64,000 nt of DNA from NCBI GenBank assembly GCA_963708235.1, contig OY970200.1:2790001-2854000 (forward strand), read 5' to 3'. The position numbers and the translations under genes were made by a program. Below are positions 44,180-52,661 of the stretch, in pieces (position 1 is the stretch's first letter; the number at the start of each line of letters is the position of its first letter). Below the pieces are notes generated by a model, which saw only the letters and a program-made list of their open reading frames with translations, did no database searches and had not been told where the DNA came from. Origin of the DNA: G963708235 sp963708235. Its GTDB lineage: Bacteria; Actinomycetota; Acidimicrobiia; Spongiisociales; UBA5794.

Positions 44180-44413
44180 ATGACCGTCGATTTCACAGCC
44201 AGTTCCCAACGTCGCCTCGGTCGGCTGCTCGCCGTTGCGGCCGTGTGGACCACCTTCGTGTGGGTCAACCGGTTGGTGAACCTCGGCTACGACGACCGGG
44301 AGTTGGGTTTCCTGGTGGTCCACTTCGTGATCGCCGGCATCTCGCTCGGGATCGCCGCCGCATTGGGGTGGTGGGCGTGGCGGCTGCTCCGCCGCCCGAC
44401 CGGCGACGGCTGA
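44180..44413 (+). CDS. Small two-helix membrane protein
   Basis: 77 residues. A basic N-terminus (SSQRRLGR) precedes helix 1 (LLAVAAVWTTFVWVNRLVNL); a loop YDDRELG follows, then helix 2 (FLVVHFVIAGISLGIAAALGWW) and a basic end. Clear membrane topology by the positive-inside rule with both ends in the cytosol. Convergent with ctaB. I do not recognise a family. Confidence 0.55.
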   Translation: MTVDFTASSQRRLGRLLAVAAVWTTFVWVNRLVNLGYDDRELGFLVVHFVIAGISLGIAAALGWWAWRLLRRPTGDG

Positions 44414-44458
44414 CATGGCTCGAGACGAGACCGGCCCGGTGACGACCCGGTGCGGTGG

Positions 44459-45376
44459 TCAGACCAGCCCGTCGATGAGGATGGCGGCGAACAGCGTCGC
44501 CAGGTAGATGTTGGTCCACGTGAAGAACCGCATCGCCTGCGACGGTTGGCGCCGCAGCGCCCATGCGGCGATGAGCAGCGCCACACCGAGCACCACCGCC
44601 GTCACCAGATAGATCCCGCCGACGGCGCCCGAGGCGAACAGCATCAGGGACACTCCGACCAGGATCCCGGTGTAGCGCAGGATGTGTTCGACGGTCCCCC
44701 GCTCCCCCACCACCACCGGCAACATCGGGATCGAGGCGGCGGCGTAGTCGTCGCGGTAGCGCAGCGACAGTGCCCAGAAGTGTGGGGGCGTCCAGTAGAA
44801 GATGATGGCGAACATCAGCCATGCGGGCAGCGCCAGGGAATCGGTCACCGCCGCCCAGCCGACCAGCGGTGGCACGGCGCCTGCGGCGCCGCCGATGACG
44901 ATGTTCTGCACCGAGGTGCGCTTGAGGTAGGCGGTGTAGACGAAGACGTAGAACAGCAGCCCGGAGGTGGAGAGCACCGCCGCCAGCAGGTTGGTGGTCA
45001 GCCACAACCAGGCGAACCCGGCGAACCCGAGTGCGATCCCGAACACCAGTGCCTGATTTGGCGAGAGCCGCTCGGTGGGCAACGGACGACGTCGGGTGCG
45101 GGGCATGATCCGGTCGAGGTCGCGGTCGAGGACCTGGTTGAGGGCGTTGGCGCCACCGGCGGAGAGTGTCCCGCCGACGACGGTGGCGATCGCCAACCAC
45201 GTCCCCGGCCATCCTCCGGCGGCCACCACCATGGCGGGGACGGTGGTGACGAGCAGCAACTCGATGATCCGCGGTTTGGTCAGCTCGACGTAGGCACGCA
45301 GCCGACCCCAGCGCTCCGGCGCCGCCTGGGGGTCGGTGATGCGTATCTGTGGACCGTCGAACTGCGGTCGGTTCAT
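44459..45376 (-). CDS. ctaB: Protoheme IX farnesyltransferase (heme O synthase)
   Basis: 305 residues, a UbiA-superfamily prenyltransferase with about nine helices. It adds a farnesyl group to heme b, giving heme o, the first step to heme a for the oxidase at 27-30 kb. LTKPRIIELLLVTTVPAM, then the Asp-rich prenyl-diphosphate motif NQVLDRDLDRIMPRTRRRP, and YTAYLKRTSVQNIVIGG are diagnostic. Start overlaps the ctaA stop (ATGA), so the two are coupled. Confidence 0.95.
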   Translation of the reverse strand: MNRPQFDGPQIRITDPQAAPERWGRLRAYVELTKPRIIELLLVTTVPAMVVAAGGWPGTWLAIATVVGGTLSAGGANALNQVLDRDLDRIMPRTRRRPLPTERLSPNQALVFGIALGFAGFAWLWLTTNLLAAVLSTSGLLFYVFVYTAYLKRTSVQNIVIGGAAGAVPPLVGWAAVTDSLALPAWLMFAIIFYWTPPHFWALSLRYRDDYAAASIPMLPVVVGERGTVEHILRYTGILVGVSLMLFASGAVGGIYLVTAVVLGVALLIAAWALRRQPSQAMRFFTWTNIYLATLFAAILIDGLV

Positions 45377-46281
45377 ACCGTGATCTCCTGAAGCTCGTCA
45401 GCCGGAACGGCCAGCACCTCGGCTCCCAGTCTCACCCACAGCACCCAGAGGACATCGGCGAGAAGCAGATGCAGGACCTGGGTCTCAACCGGTGTCAGCA
45501 GGGCAATGTTGAGGAACCCGGAGGCGAACTGGATGCCGATGACGGCCTGCACCCAGCCACGTAGACGGCCGATGGTACCCGTCCCCCGATACACCGATGT
45601 CTGGGTGAAGATGAAGATCAGCCCGCCACCGGCGATCGCCATCACCGGATGGGCGATGCGGAGGTCGAGGAGGTGGGGGGCGGCGTCACCGAGTGTGTCG
45701 GCGAGGGCATTGAGCGCCCCGCTGGCGCCGATCACGAGCATCACCGCCGCTCCCGCCACCGTGAGCCTGGTGCGGGTCGGGTTGCGCCGCAGGTCGAGTG
45801 GGCGGCCCCCGCCGGCGAAGTAGGCGGTGAGGGTGAGGGCGGCGAGCAGGAGGAAGGTGTTGACGAGATGGACGGCGACGGCGACGACCCGCCCGTAGGA
45901 CGCATCGTCCTCGACCCAGCCGAAGATCACGAGAGCGGCGCCGATGAGGGCCTCGATCACGAACAGCCCCGCCGACCAGTTGAGCGCCCGCCGCACCGGC
46001 TCACCCTTGGCGTGGCGGCGGTAGACGAGCACGATCAGGGCGACCAGTGCCACACCGAGCATCCCCGACATGAACCGGTGCGTCAGCTCGATGAACGTGG
46101 CGCCGGTGGCGGTGAAGGGAATGATGTGCCCGTCACAGCGCGGCCAGGATTCGCCGCAGCCCGCACCGGAGTCGGTTGCCCGCACCACCGCACCCCCCAG
46201 GATGACGACCACGGTGAAGCCGAGGGTCGCCCAGGAGAGCCTGCGAATGGCGGGATCGGCCACGGTTGGGGCAGCGGGCAT
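45373..46281 (-). CDS. ctaA: Heme A synthase
   Basis: 302 residues with eight predicted helices. Oxidises the C8 methyl of heme o to make heme a. Conserved features are GAVVRATDSGAGCGESWPRC (extracytoplasmic Cys pair), FIELTHRFMSGMLG with a heme-ligand His, VAVHLVNTFLLL, LRIAHPVMAIAGG and TQVLHLLLADVLWV with further His ligands. First gene of the ctaA-ctaB operon. Confidence 0.93.
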   Translation of the reverse strand: MPAAPTVADPAIRRLSWATLGFTVVVILGGAVVRATDSGAGCGESWPRCDGHIIPFTATGATFIELTHRFMSGMLGVALVALIVLVYRRHAKGEPVRRALNWSAGLFVIEALIGAALVIFGWVEDDASYGRVVAVAVHLVNTFLLLAALTLTAYFAGGGRPLDLRRNPTRTRLTVAGAAVMLVIGASGALNALADTLGDAAPHLLDLRIAHPVMAIAGGGLIFIFTQTSVYRGTGTIGRLRGWVQAVIGIQFASGFLNIALLTPVETQVLHLLLADVLWVLWVRLGAEVLAVPADELQEITV

Positions 46282-46489
46282 CGAGCTTCAAGCGTAGCGG
46301 GACCGGATTCCCGATCCGGAATCCGGGGCCGACCCCCGGACTTCGGCATCGGTCGAAGCATTCCACGCAGGCGGCATCGCCGGGTCCCCCAACCGTGTAC
46401 CGTTCCCAGCGTCAAGGAATTAATGGTGTGCCCAACGTCATTTCAGCAGTATATGGCGTTGCGTGACGGGATGGTCCACAAGTTACCCC

Positions 46490-46518
46490 TTGACACACAC
46501 GCTGATCGTTCGTACGTT
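46490..46518 (+). promoter_or_regulatory. Sigma-70 promoter giving a leaderless mRNA
   Basis: TTGACA at 46490-46495, a 17-nt spacer, and TACGTT at 46513-46518. The expected start point (about 46525-46527) coincides with the ATG of the LysM gene at 46527, and there is no ribosome-binding site before that ATG. Leaderless messages are common in actinobacteria. Confidence 0.7.
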
Positions 46519-46526
46519 GCACCGAG

Positions 46527-47633
46527 ATGTTCAGCAGTTCCTCCACCCAGCACACGATGTCCCCACGGGGACGGATCGCTGCAGGGCTGACCCTCGTCGT
46601 CGGGATGACGACGGCTATCGCCCTCCTCCACGCCCTGGGGAGAAACCCCGACTTTGCGGTGCGGTGGAGGGATCTGTGGACCTGGCTGGAGACCAGTTCC
46701 CCCGAACAGGTGATGTTGGCGGCAGGGCGGACCGTCGCCCTCGGTCTGGCCTACTGGGTCGTCACCACCTCCGTGATCTACACCTTTGCCAGGGCGGCGC
46801 GGTTGCCCCGACTGCTGCGGTCCGTGGAATGGGCGACGCCCCCGATGATTCGACGAATGGCCAACAGGGCCGTCGCCGTCTCCATCGCAGCCTCCACCCT
46901 CGGCGGCTCCGTCGTGGGCGCAGGCGTCGCTCCCGCCCTGGCAAGAGAAACACCAACGGCTGTGCCACCGGTGGTCGCAGTGGTGGAGGGAACGCCCGCC
47001 TCGGCAGGGTCGCAGCCCTACCCCGGGACGCAAGCGGGGCCGATCGACCCACACCCGGCCACCCGCCCTGGTGATTCCCACTCCGGTGGCAGGAACCGTC
47101 CCAGGCCGGGCTACGTCCCATCGCCCGCCGGGGACCCGGGCCCGGCGGTGAGCACCGCCAACGCCGTGCTCCCGATCCCGTTGCGGCTCGACGACCGGTA
47201 TGTCCCGACACCCGCCGGTGGCGACACCACCCACCCTGCGCCACCGTTCGCCCAGACCACACCGCTCCGACCCGCACCGCCCGACCACAGCACCGAGGGA
47301 GACCGGGCAACCATCGGCGAGCGTGCTCTTCGCCCGTTCCACACCGACCGGATGACGCCGATCGGCGGATCGGGTGTCACCGGCACCCCGAACCGGGAAG
47401 CCGAAGCCGGGGCGACCGCAACGGCGTGGACCGTCGAGACCGGCGACAACCTCTGGCTGATCGCCGAGCGCCATCTCCACGACACCCTCGGTCGCCACCC
47501 CACGGCGCCCGAGCTTTCCACCTACTGGGCGGATCTCGTCACCGCCAACCGCACCGCCCTCCGTTCCGGCGATCCCGACCTCATCTATCCGGGAGAGACG
47601 ATCACCTGCCCGGCGGTGACCTTCAACCGATAG
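46527..47633 (+). CDS. LysM-domain membrane protein
   Basis: 368 residues. Two or three N-terminal helices (about 18-38, 60-85 and 110-137) are followed by a long Pro/Thr/Gly-rich region (about 140-295). The C-terminal LysM-like domain (about 298-365) has TVETGDNLWLIAERHL, a short insertion, and DPDLIYPGETITCP. LysM binds peptidoglycan sugars. The insertion between the two LysM halves (HDTLGRHPTAPELSTYWAD) is the form seen in actinobacterial proteins. Probably a wall-associated protein; partner unknown. It appears to be translated from a leaderless mRNA. Confidence 0.78.
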   Translation: MFSSSSTQHTMSPRGRIAAGLTLVVGMTTAIALLHALGRNPDFAVRWRDLWTWLETSSPEQVMLAAGRTVALGLAYWVVTTSVIYTFARAARLPRLLRSVEWATPPMIRRMANRAVAVSIAASTLGGSVVGAGVAPALARETPTAVPPVVAVVEGTPASAGSQPYPGTQAGPIDPHPATRPGDSHSGGRNRPRPGYVPSPAGDPGPAVSTANAVLPIPLRLDDRYVPTPAGGDTTHPAPPFAQTTPLRPAPPDHSTEGDRATIGERALRPFHTDRMTPIGGSGVTGTPNREAEAGATATAWTVETGDNLWLIAERHLHDTLGRHPTAPELSTYWADLVTANRTALRSGDPDLIYPGETITCPAVTFNR

Positions 47634-47675
47634 CCACGTCCCCGCCTGCCGACGCGGCTGACCGCCGGACGCCCG

Positions 47676-47894
47676 CTACTCCAGATACGGGCAGTGGCGG
47701 CATCCCTGCTCGCAGCACGACCCGCGCCCGGTGTGATAGGCGGCGGTCAGCACGAACAGACCCGTCCCGGGATCGATGTATCCGCCGGCTCCCGCCACCA
47801 TTGCCGCCTCGTGACGGGCCAGGATCTCGGTGCGATGGGGATGGTCGGGGTCGAGCCGGTCCGGGTGAGGCTCGTTCGGCCCACGTCTGTTCAC
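47676..47894 (-). CDS. DUF5522 cysteine-motif protein
   Basis: 72 residues from the GTG at 47894; a TTG at 47939 would add 15. The core GLFVLTAAYHTGRGSCCEQG and then CRHCPY match DUF5522, a small protein with a conserved Cys cluster (CC-x3-C-x2-C) that probably binds zinc or another metal. Function unknown. The gene is convergent with the LysM gene. Confidence 0.75.
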   Translation of the reverse strand: MNRRGPNEPHPDRLDPDHPHRTEILARHEAAMVAGAGGYIDPGTGLFVLTAAYHTGRGSCCEQGCRHCPYLE

Positions 47895-48067
47895 GCGGCC
47901 ACCCCGTCGGGGGGCGCCAGCCGGGCCGACCGGTGGCAACAGGACACCATGGGCTTCATTCTGGTCCGTCGGGACTGTGAGCCGTCGCTGGCCGCCATAG
48001 GATCAGGGATCAGGAGCGACTCCCGGATCATCCGACGATGATCCCGGCCGACCACAAGGAGCACGTC

Positions 48068-48457
48068 ATGACGCTGGACGACTGGATCGAGGCCTACCGC
48101 ACGGCGTGGGAGACAAGCGACGCCGCCGCCGCTGCCGCGCTCTTCAGCGCCGACTCGACGTACCGCTCCAACATCTTCGACGAGCCGCACCAGGGCAGGG
48201 ACGGGGTCCATGCCTACTGGGAGTCGGTCACCGCCACCCAGAGCGACATCCGGGTGCGGATGGGAAGCCCCTTCGTCGACGGTGACCGTGTCGCCGTCGA
48301 GTTCTGGACCAACATGAACGTAGGGGGTGTGGGCGCCGTGACCCTCCCCGGTTGTCTCCTCCTCGACTTCGACGCCGACGGTCTGTGCCGGCGCCTCAGG
48401 GAGTACTGGCATTTCGAGCCGACCAGCGCCGAGCCGCCGGCCGAATGGGGGACGTGA
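48068..48457 (+). CDS. SnoaL/NTF2-like protein
   Basis: 129 residues with the NTF2-like cone fold pattern: WIEAYRTAWETSDAAAAAALF, YRSNIFDEPHQGRDGVHAYW, and a C-terminal strand region ending in LREYWHFEP. Such proteins include small enzymes and binding domains, and no catalytic set is certain here. The ATG at 48068 is preceded by AAGGAG at 6 bases. Confidence 0.82.
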   Translation: MTLDDWIEAYRTAWETSDAAAAAALFSADSTYRSNIFDEPHQGRDGVHAYWESVTATQSDIRVRMGSPFVDGDRVAVEFWTNMNVGGVGAVTLPGCLLLDFDADGLCRRLREYWHFEPTSAEPPAEWGT

Positions 48458-48639
48458 CCGCGGTCGGCGATACCTCACCCGCAACGCGGTACCGCCGCAC
48501 CCGGGCGTGAGCAGCGGTGCACGCCGCACCCCGGTTCGACGTGGTGTCAGCCCTCCAGGGCAGCTCGCCCCTCGCCCGTGTCCCGACCAGGTGGGAGGGG
48601 CGGGCACTACTGTCGGCAGTGAGCCACAGGAGGATGGGC

Positions 48640-49266
48640 ATGGTCCAGCACTACCACGCTGCGCAGCGATCGTTCCAGGACCGGTTCGACACCCGCCGGC
48701 TTGCCGACCGGCTTTCCGAATCGACGTCGGATGTCATCACCGAGCCGTTCAAGAGGTTCATCGAGGAACGTGACATGTTCTTCATCGCCACCGCCGACCC
48801 CGAGGGGTGGCCCGAGTCGTCGTACAAAGGGGGCGAACCCGGTTTCGTCCGGGTCATCGACGAGCACACCCTGGTCTTCCCGGTGTACAACGGGAACGGG
48901 ATGTTCCTGACCGCCGGCAACCTGGCCGTCAACCCACGCATCGGTCTGCTCTTCATCGATTTCGAGGTCGGAACGCGGTTGCGGATGAGCGGGCACGCGT
49001 CGATCGACCTCGATGATCCCCTCGTGGCGATGTTCCCCGGCGCCCAGTTCGTGGTGCGGGTACGGGCACGGGAGGTATTCGCCAACTGCCGCCGCTATGT
49101 GCACCGCTACACCCGGGTGCAGAGTTCACCGTTCGTGCCGACAGGTGAGGCCGACCCCCCGGTGCCGGACTGGAAGCTCGACGCATGGTTCGCCGGCACC
49201 CTGCCCGCCAACGACCCCGCCCTGGACCCCGACCACCCGAGCGCCCCCTCGATCCCTCAGTTCTGA
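48640..49266 (+). CDS. Pyridoxamine 5'-phosphate oxidase-family flavoprotein
   Basis: 208 residues. FFIATADPEGWPESSYKGGEPG and FVRVIDEHTLVFPVYNGNGMF, followed by GLLFIDFEVGTRLRMSG, are the split-barrel FMN (or F420)-binding segments of PNPOx-like proteins. The C-terminal YVHRYTRVQ and VPDWKLDAWFAG are typical of the longer actinobacterial subgroup. Substrate unknown. AGGAGG lies 6 bases before the ATG at 48640, which is why it was chosen over the ATG at 48634. Confidence 0.82.
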   Translation: MVQHYHAAQRSFQDRFDTRRLADRLSESTSDVITEPFKRFIEERDMFFIATADPEGWPESSYKGGEPGFVRVIDEHTLVFPVYNGNGMFLTAGNLAVNPRIGLLFIDFEVGTRLRMSGHASIDLDDPLVAMFPGAQFVVRVRAREVFANCRRYVHRYTRVQSSPFVPTGEADPPVPDWKLDAWFAGTLPANDPALDPDHPSAPSIPQF

Positions 49267-49391
49267 GCGCACCCTCACCGTCGGCGGCGAGTCAACCACC
49301 TCGAACCGAGGTTTCCGAAACAGTGGGCCAACCTTCGGTTCCCACCGGGCCAGGCAAAGTTGTGGTGCGTTCGGGGCCGCTGAGCGATCAC

Positions 49392-49997
49392 CTACCTGAC
49401 GGTGGACACCGTCCACAGGCGCCATCTCGAGGTGGTGTCGTCCCATCTCATCTCGATGTTCCAGTCGTAGGTGAAGGCGTCACCGGAGGGCTGGGTGAAC
49501 TGGACCGCCGAGCTGACCACGACGACTTCTTCTGTCGGTTCCGGAACCACGGGGTTGATCAGGTCGAACCGGTAGCTCCCCGCCGTGGTGTCACCGAGGG
49601 CACCGACCTCTTCGGCCAACTGACGGTGTTGCGGCCCATCGATCACGAAGGTGTCGGCGAGGACCGCCACCTCGCCGGAACCGGCGAAGGCGGCCCAGGC
49701 GGTGAGCGCCGCTTCGAGGTCGTCGACCACCTCGGCGGCGGGAGCGCCGGACGGTATCGAGGTGTCGGTGGGGGCATCGTCGCCGGTTCCTGCGCCTGCA
49801 CTGCCGTCGACGGTGCTACCGGTCGTTGCGCGGTCTCCGATCGACGTGGAGGAGGGGCCGGTCGGTGAGACGACCTGCGACGACGGCCGCTGCGCCACGA
49901 TCACCGCAACGGCGAGCACGGCGACTGCGGCGACCGCCACAATCAACTTCCAGGGCGGCAGCCCCTCGCCGGGACGGCCTGGTCTGTTCTGTCCCAC
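49392..49997 (-). CDS. TM-anchored protein at the end of the Tad operon
   Basis: 201 residues. One membrane helix (about 17-36) is followed by a Ser/Thr/Asp-rich linker (about 40-85) and an NTF2-like extracytoplasmic domain (about 90-201) with DLEAALTAWAAFAGSGEV, VVPEPTEEVVVVSSAVQFT and DWNIEMRWDDTTSRWRLW. It starts 9 bp after the TadG-like gene, so it is probably the last operon member. Function unknown. Confidence 0.65.
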   Translation of the reverse strand: MGQNRPGRPGEGLPPWKLIVAVAAVAVLAVAVIVAQRPSSQVVSPTGPSSTSIGDRATTGSTVDGSAGAGTGDDAPTDTSIPSGAPAAEVVDDLEAALTAWAAFAGSGEVAVLADTFVIDGPQHRQLAEEVGALGDTTAGSYRFDLINPVVPEPTEEVVVVSSAVQFTQPSGDAFTYDWNIEMRWDDTTSRWRLWTVSTVR

Positions 49998-50006
49998 CGC
50001 GGCCTT

Positions 50007-50426
50007 TCAGGGAAGCGAACGTTCTCCGGGGAGCGCAAACGCCCGCACCCGCATCGGGATGGCATTGTCGGACAGGAACACCCCCAGCAGGGTGAGCCCC
50101 ACTTCACGCTCCAGCACCACCTCGATGCCGCCGTCGACGAAACCGATCGCCACCGTGAAGTCTCCGCCGAGCGCTGCACCGTTTCGGGCAACATAGTCGC
50201 GGGCCCGGGCCTCGGCCTCGGGGCGATCGAGGACCACCTCACCCCCGTCGCGAAACACCATGGCGTCGACGGCGGTCGCTCCGGCGTTGGACGCCGAGTC
50301 CGCCACCCCGGCGAGCGCCTGACGCTCGGCGAACACCCTCCAGGTGTCGATGGCAAGCCCGCCAAACCCGAACAGCACCACGATCAGACCGAGCCCCCAG
50401 ATCGTCACCGCACCCCGCTCGTTCAC
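50007..50426 (-). CDS. TadG-like minor pilin/assembly protein
   Basis: 139 residues. The N-terminal MNERGAVTIWGLGLIVVLFGFGG is the prepilin-like hydrophobic segment with the Glu/Gly boundary, followed by AIDTWRVFAERQALAGVADS, the TadG-like pattern in which membrane residues precede a helix rich in Ala. The start overlaps the preceding TadE-like gene by 4 bases. Confidence 0.75.
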   Translation of the reverse strand: MNERGAVTIWGLGLIVVLFGFGGLAIDTWRVFAERQALAGVADSASNAGATAVDAMVFRDGGEVVLDRPEAEARARDYVARNGAALGGDFTVAIGFVDGGIEVVLEREVGLTLLGVFLSDNAIPMRVRAFALPGERSLP

Positions 50427-50872
50427 GATGTGTCCCGGAAGTCGTCGACCCGTTCGGAATGCGACCAGGTCTTGGCCATCCCGCCACCGACCTTCCCCAC
50501 CGATGGAACCACCAGCGCCGGGATCTCCATCGTGACATGGGCGGTGACCTCACCACCGGGAACCATCTCCCCGCTGAACGTCACCGACCGCAGCGACGAA
50601 TCCGGCCAACCGTGGTTTCGGACGATCTGCAGGGCGATCGCCTCGCCGGCTGCCCGGCCCGCCGCCTCATCCACGGCGAGTACCGCCTGGCGGGCGGCCT
50701 CCTGCGCCGCCAGCTCCGCCGTCGAGCGGGCATCGATCCAGCGCGGCACCTGCGCCAATCCGATCACCGTCGGGAGCAGCAGCAGCCCGATGACGAACAT
50801 CATCTCGAGGACGGCGGCCTCACCCCGTTCGTCGCCGTTCCCGGACCGAGCCCCGCACCGCACCCTCTTCAT
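50423..50872 (-). CDS. TadE-like minor pilin, copy 2
   Basis: 149 residues. A short basic leader (MKRVRCGARSGNGDERGEAA) runs into VLEMMFVIGLLLLPTVIG, the TadE-like segment with its conserved Glu, then WIDARSTAELAAQEAARQAV. Part of the Flp/Tad pilus; minor pseudopilins are processed by a TadV-type peptidase, not seen here. Overlaps both neighbours by 4 bases. Confidence 0.78.
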   Translation of the reverse strand: MKRVRCGARSGNGDERGEAAVLEMMFVIGLLLLPTVIGLAQVPRWIDARSTAELAAQEAARQAVLAVDEAAGRAAGEAIALQIVRNHGWPDSSLRSVTFSGEMVPGGEVTAHVTMEIPALVVPSVGKVGGGMAKTWSHSERVDDFRDTS

Positions 50873-51282
50873 TCACCGCCCCCCATTTCCTGGGTGGCCC
50901 GTGCCGCCAGACGGAACCGCCACGAGGGAACCCCGGGCATGGTGGCCGGAAAGTGGGCGTCGGCTTCGGCGATCAGCACTCCGTCACCGGCGGTCCGGCA
51001 GGCGATGGCAACACCGTCGCCCAGCTTCCCTCCGAGCAGATCGGCGAGTAGCGCATCGGCGCGCTCCTGACAGACGGCGACGCCTGCCTCGACCCTCGAC
51101 CCGGCGCGCACGCCCTCGTCGAGCGCCGCTCGGACCACCGCCTGCCCGTAGAGGAACATGAACATGTGGACGACACCGACGGCGACGACAAACGTCAGGG
51201 CCACCGCCAGCATCACGCCGACCCCGATCTCCCCGGATTCACTGCGGCACCGCTCGGTGCCCCGTCGACCCGTGCCGGTCAC
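50869..51282 (-). CDS. TadE-like minor pilin, copy 1
   Basis: 137 residues, GTG start with GGAGG about 13 bases upstream. SESGEIGVGVMLAVALTFVV is the membrane segment, followed by FLYGQAVVRAALDEGVRAG and two Cys in the extracytoplasmic part. It is a second TadE-like protein in the operon. A longer frame to 51543 would include the 15-bp repeats upstream and is not credible. Confidence 0.72.
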   Translation of the reverse strand: MTGTGRRGTERCRSESGEIGVGVMLAVALTFVVAVGVVHMFMFLYGQAVVRAALDEGVRAGSRVEAGVAVCQERADALLADLLGGKLGDGVAIACRTAGDGVLIAEADAHFPATMPGVPSWRFRLAARATQEMGGGE

Positions 51283-51323
51283 CGACCTTGCGCCCTCCAA
51301 GGGGCGGCCGTCACATCTCCCCC

Positions 51324-51383
51324 GGCATGATCTCTCACGGCATGATCTCTCACGGCATGGCCTCTCACGACATGGCCTCTTCG
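51324..51383. repeat. Four 15-bp tandem repeats between flp and tadE
   Basis: Units of GGCATGATCTCTCAC at 51324 and 51339, GGCATGGCCTCTCAC at 51354 and a degenerate unit at 51369. They lie in the 163-bp gap between the major pilin and the first TadE-like gene, where mRNA processing or partial termination often sets the pilin-to-assembly-protein ratio. Role unknown. Confidence 0.85.
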
Positions 51384-51445
51384 ATCCGCTCACACCGACA
51401 CGCTCGCCGGAGTACCAGCGCGACGGGCCGGTCCACGGGCTGACA

Positions 51446-51631
51446 TCAGCCGATCCCCAGGATCCGCTCCTTGACGTTGGCGAACACCGAACTGACCAGA
51501 TCGTCGAAGACGACGTTGATCGCCGCGATTGCCACGACGGCAAGCACCGTCCACGCCAGGATGGCGGCGGTGTTCACCTCTCCCTTCTCGCCCAGCCAAC
51601 TCCGGGCCGAATCGTCCGGTTCGTTGCTCAT
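51446..51631 (-). CDS. flp: Flp-type major pilin
   Basis: 61 residues, right for Flp/Fap pilins. KGEVNTAAILAWTVLAVVAI is the pilin hydrophobic segment, following the processing region around SWLGEKGE, and VVFDDLVSSVFANVKERIL is the C-terminal amphipathic part. GAGGGAGGA lies 4 bases before the ATG. Located after tadC and followed by a 163-bp gap. Confidence 0.78.
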   Translation of the reverse strand: MSNEPDDSARSWLGEKGEVNTAAILAWTVLAVVAIAAINVVFDDLVSSVFANVKERILGIG

Positions 51632-51713
51632 GATTCCTCCCTCGGGTTCCCGACGCCACCTCCGGCGACCGGGCACGGGTTGTCGCTTCTCGTTTCCAGG
51701 CCACAGACAAGAC

Positions 51714-52661
51714 TCATAGACCGAAGATCAGGGATGGCACCGGCGCCCCGATGAACAGCAGCAGGACCGGGGCCAGGATCAGCACGATCGGAACGATCAG
51801 CCACAACCGTCGCCGGGCTGCCTCGCGTTGCAGGTCGTCACGCCGTTGCGCCCGCAGGTCTTTCGACAGATCGAGCAGCGCATCACCGAGGTCGGCGCCG
51901 CGATCCTGGGCGGTGGCCAGCACGTTGTAGGTGCGCTGCGCCTCGGGTTCGGCAGTTACCGCCGCCGCCCGACGGAGCGCCTCCGTCATGGTGATCCCGG
52001 ACTGCTGGAGACGGAGCACCTCGTTGAGTTCGTCGACAAAGACTCCGTTGCCCCGATCCACGGCATGTCGCAGGGCGTCGACCACTCCTCCACCGACCCG
52101 GGTCCGCATGGCGATGAGCTGGTTGAAGGTGTACAGCTCTCCACGCAATCGCATCCGACGTGACTGGATTCCAGCCGTCACCCGACTCCGCGCCGTGGTC
52201 ACCCCGAGCACGAATCCGAGGAGACCGAAGAAGACCATCGATCTCGGCCCGCCGGTGACCAGCCCGAAGGTTCCGAGACCCACGGTGAACAGAAGGGAAC
52301 GGCCGAACGAGCGCACCCGATACTCACGCACCCGCTGCTCCGGCGGTACTCCCGGATAGAGCCCGGCGTGGCGGAGCCGCAGCGCAAGGCGGTCGTCGTT
52401 CCCGGCGTTGATGAGCTGTGAGAACCATCTCACCATGGCATCGAGAATGGGCCCGAACAGCCCCCTGATCGTCGAGTCACCCGACGACGCCGACCTCGCC
52501 GGACCATGCACATCGAACGAGCGGGCAAGCCGGCTCCGGGACACCGCCGCATATGGTCGTAGCCGTGGCGCCAACGCCCGGTAGGGACGCACCACGAGCC
52601 ACACAGCGGCACCGACGGCCACTCCGCCCAACATCGCCGCCACGACCTGAAGCTGGCTCAC
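51714..52661 (-). CDS. tadC: Tad pilus inner-membrane platform protein TadC
   Basis: 315 residues, GTG start overlapping the tadB stop by 4 bases. T2SS-F domain with paired helices (about 5-25, 105-145 and 283-310) around a cytosolic helical bundle: RGELYTFNQLIAMRTRVGG, RDDLQREAARRRLWLIVPI. The C-terminus PVLLLFIGAPVPSLIFG is typical of TadC. Confidence 0.85.
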   Translation of the reverse strand: MSQLQVVAAMLGGVAVGAAVWLVVRPYRALAPRLRPYAAVSRSRLARSFDVHGPARSASSGDSTIRGLFGPILDAMVRWFSQLINAGNDDRLALRLRHAGLYPGVPPEQRVREYRVRSFGRSLLFTVGLGTFGLVTGGPRSMVFFGLLGFVLGVTTARSRVTAGIQSRRMRLRGELYTFNQLIAMRTRVGGGVVDALRHAVDRGNGVFVDELNEVLRLQQSGITMTEALRRAAAVTAEPEAQRTYNVLATAQDRGADLGDALLDLSKDLRAQRRDDLQREAARRRLWLIVPIVLILAPVLLLFIGAPVPSLIFGL

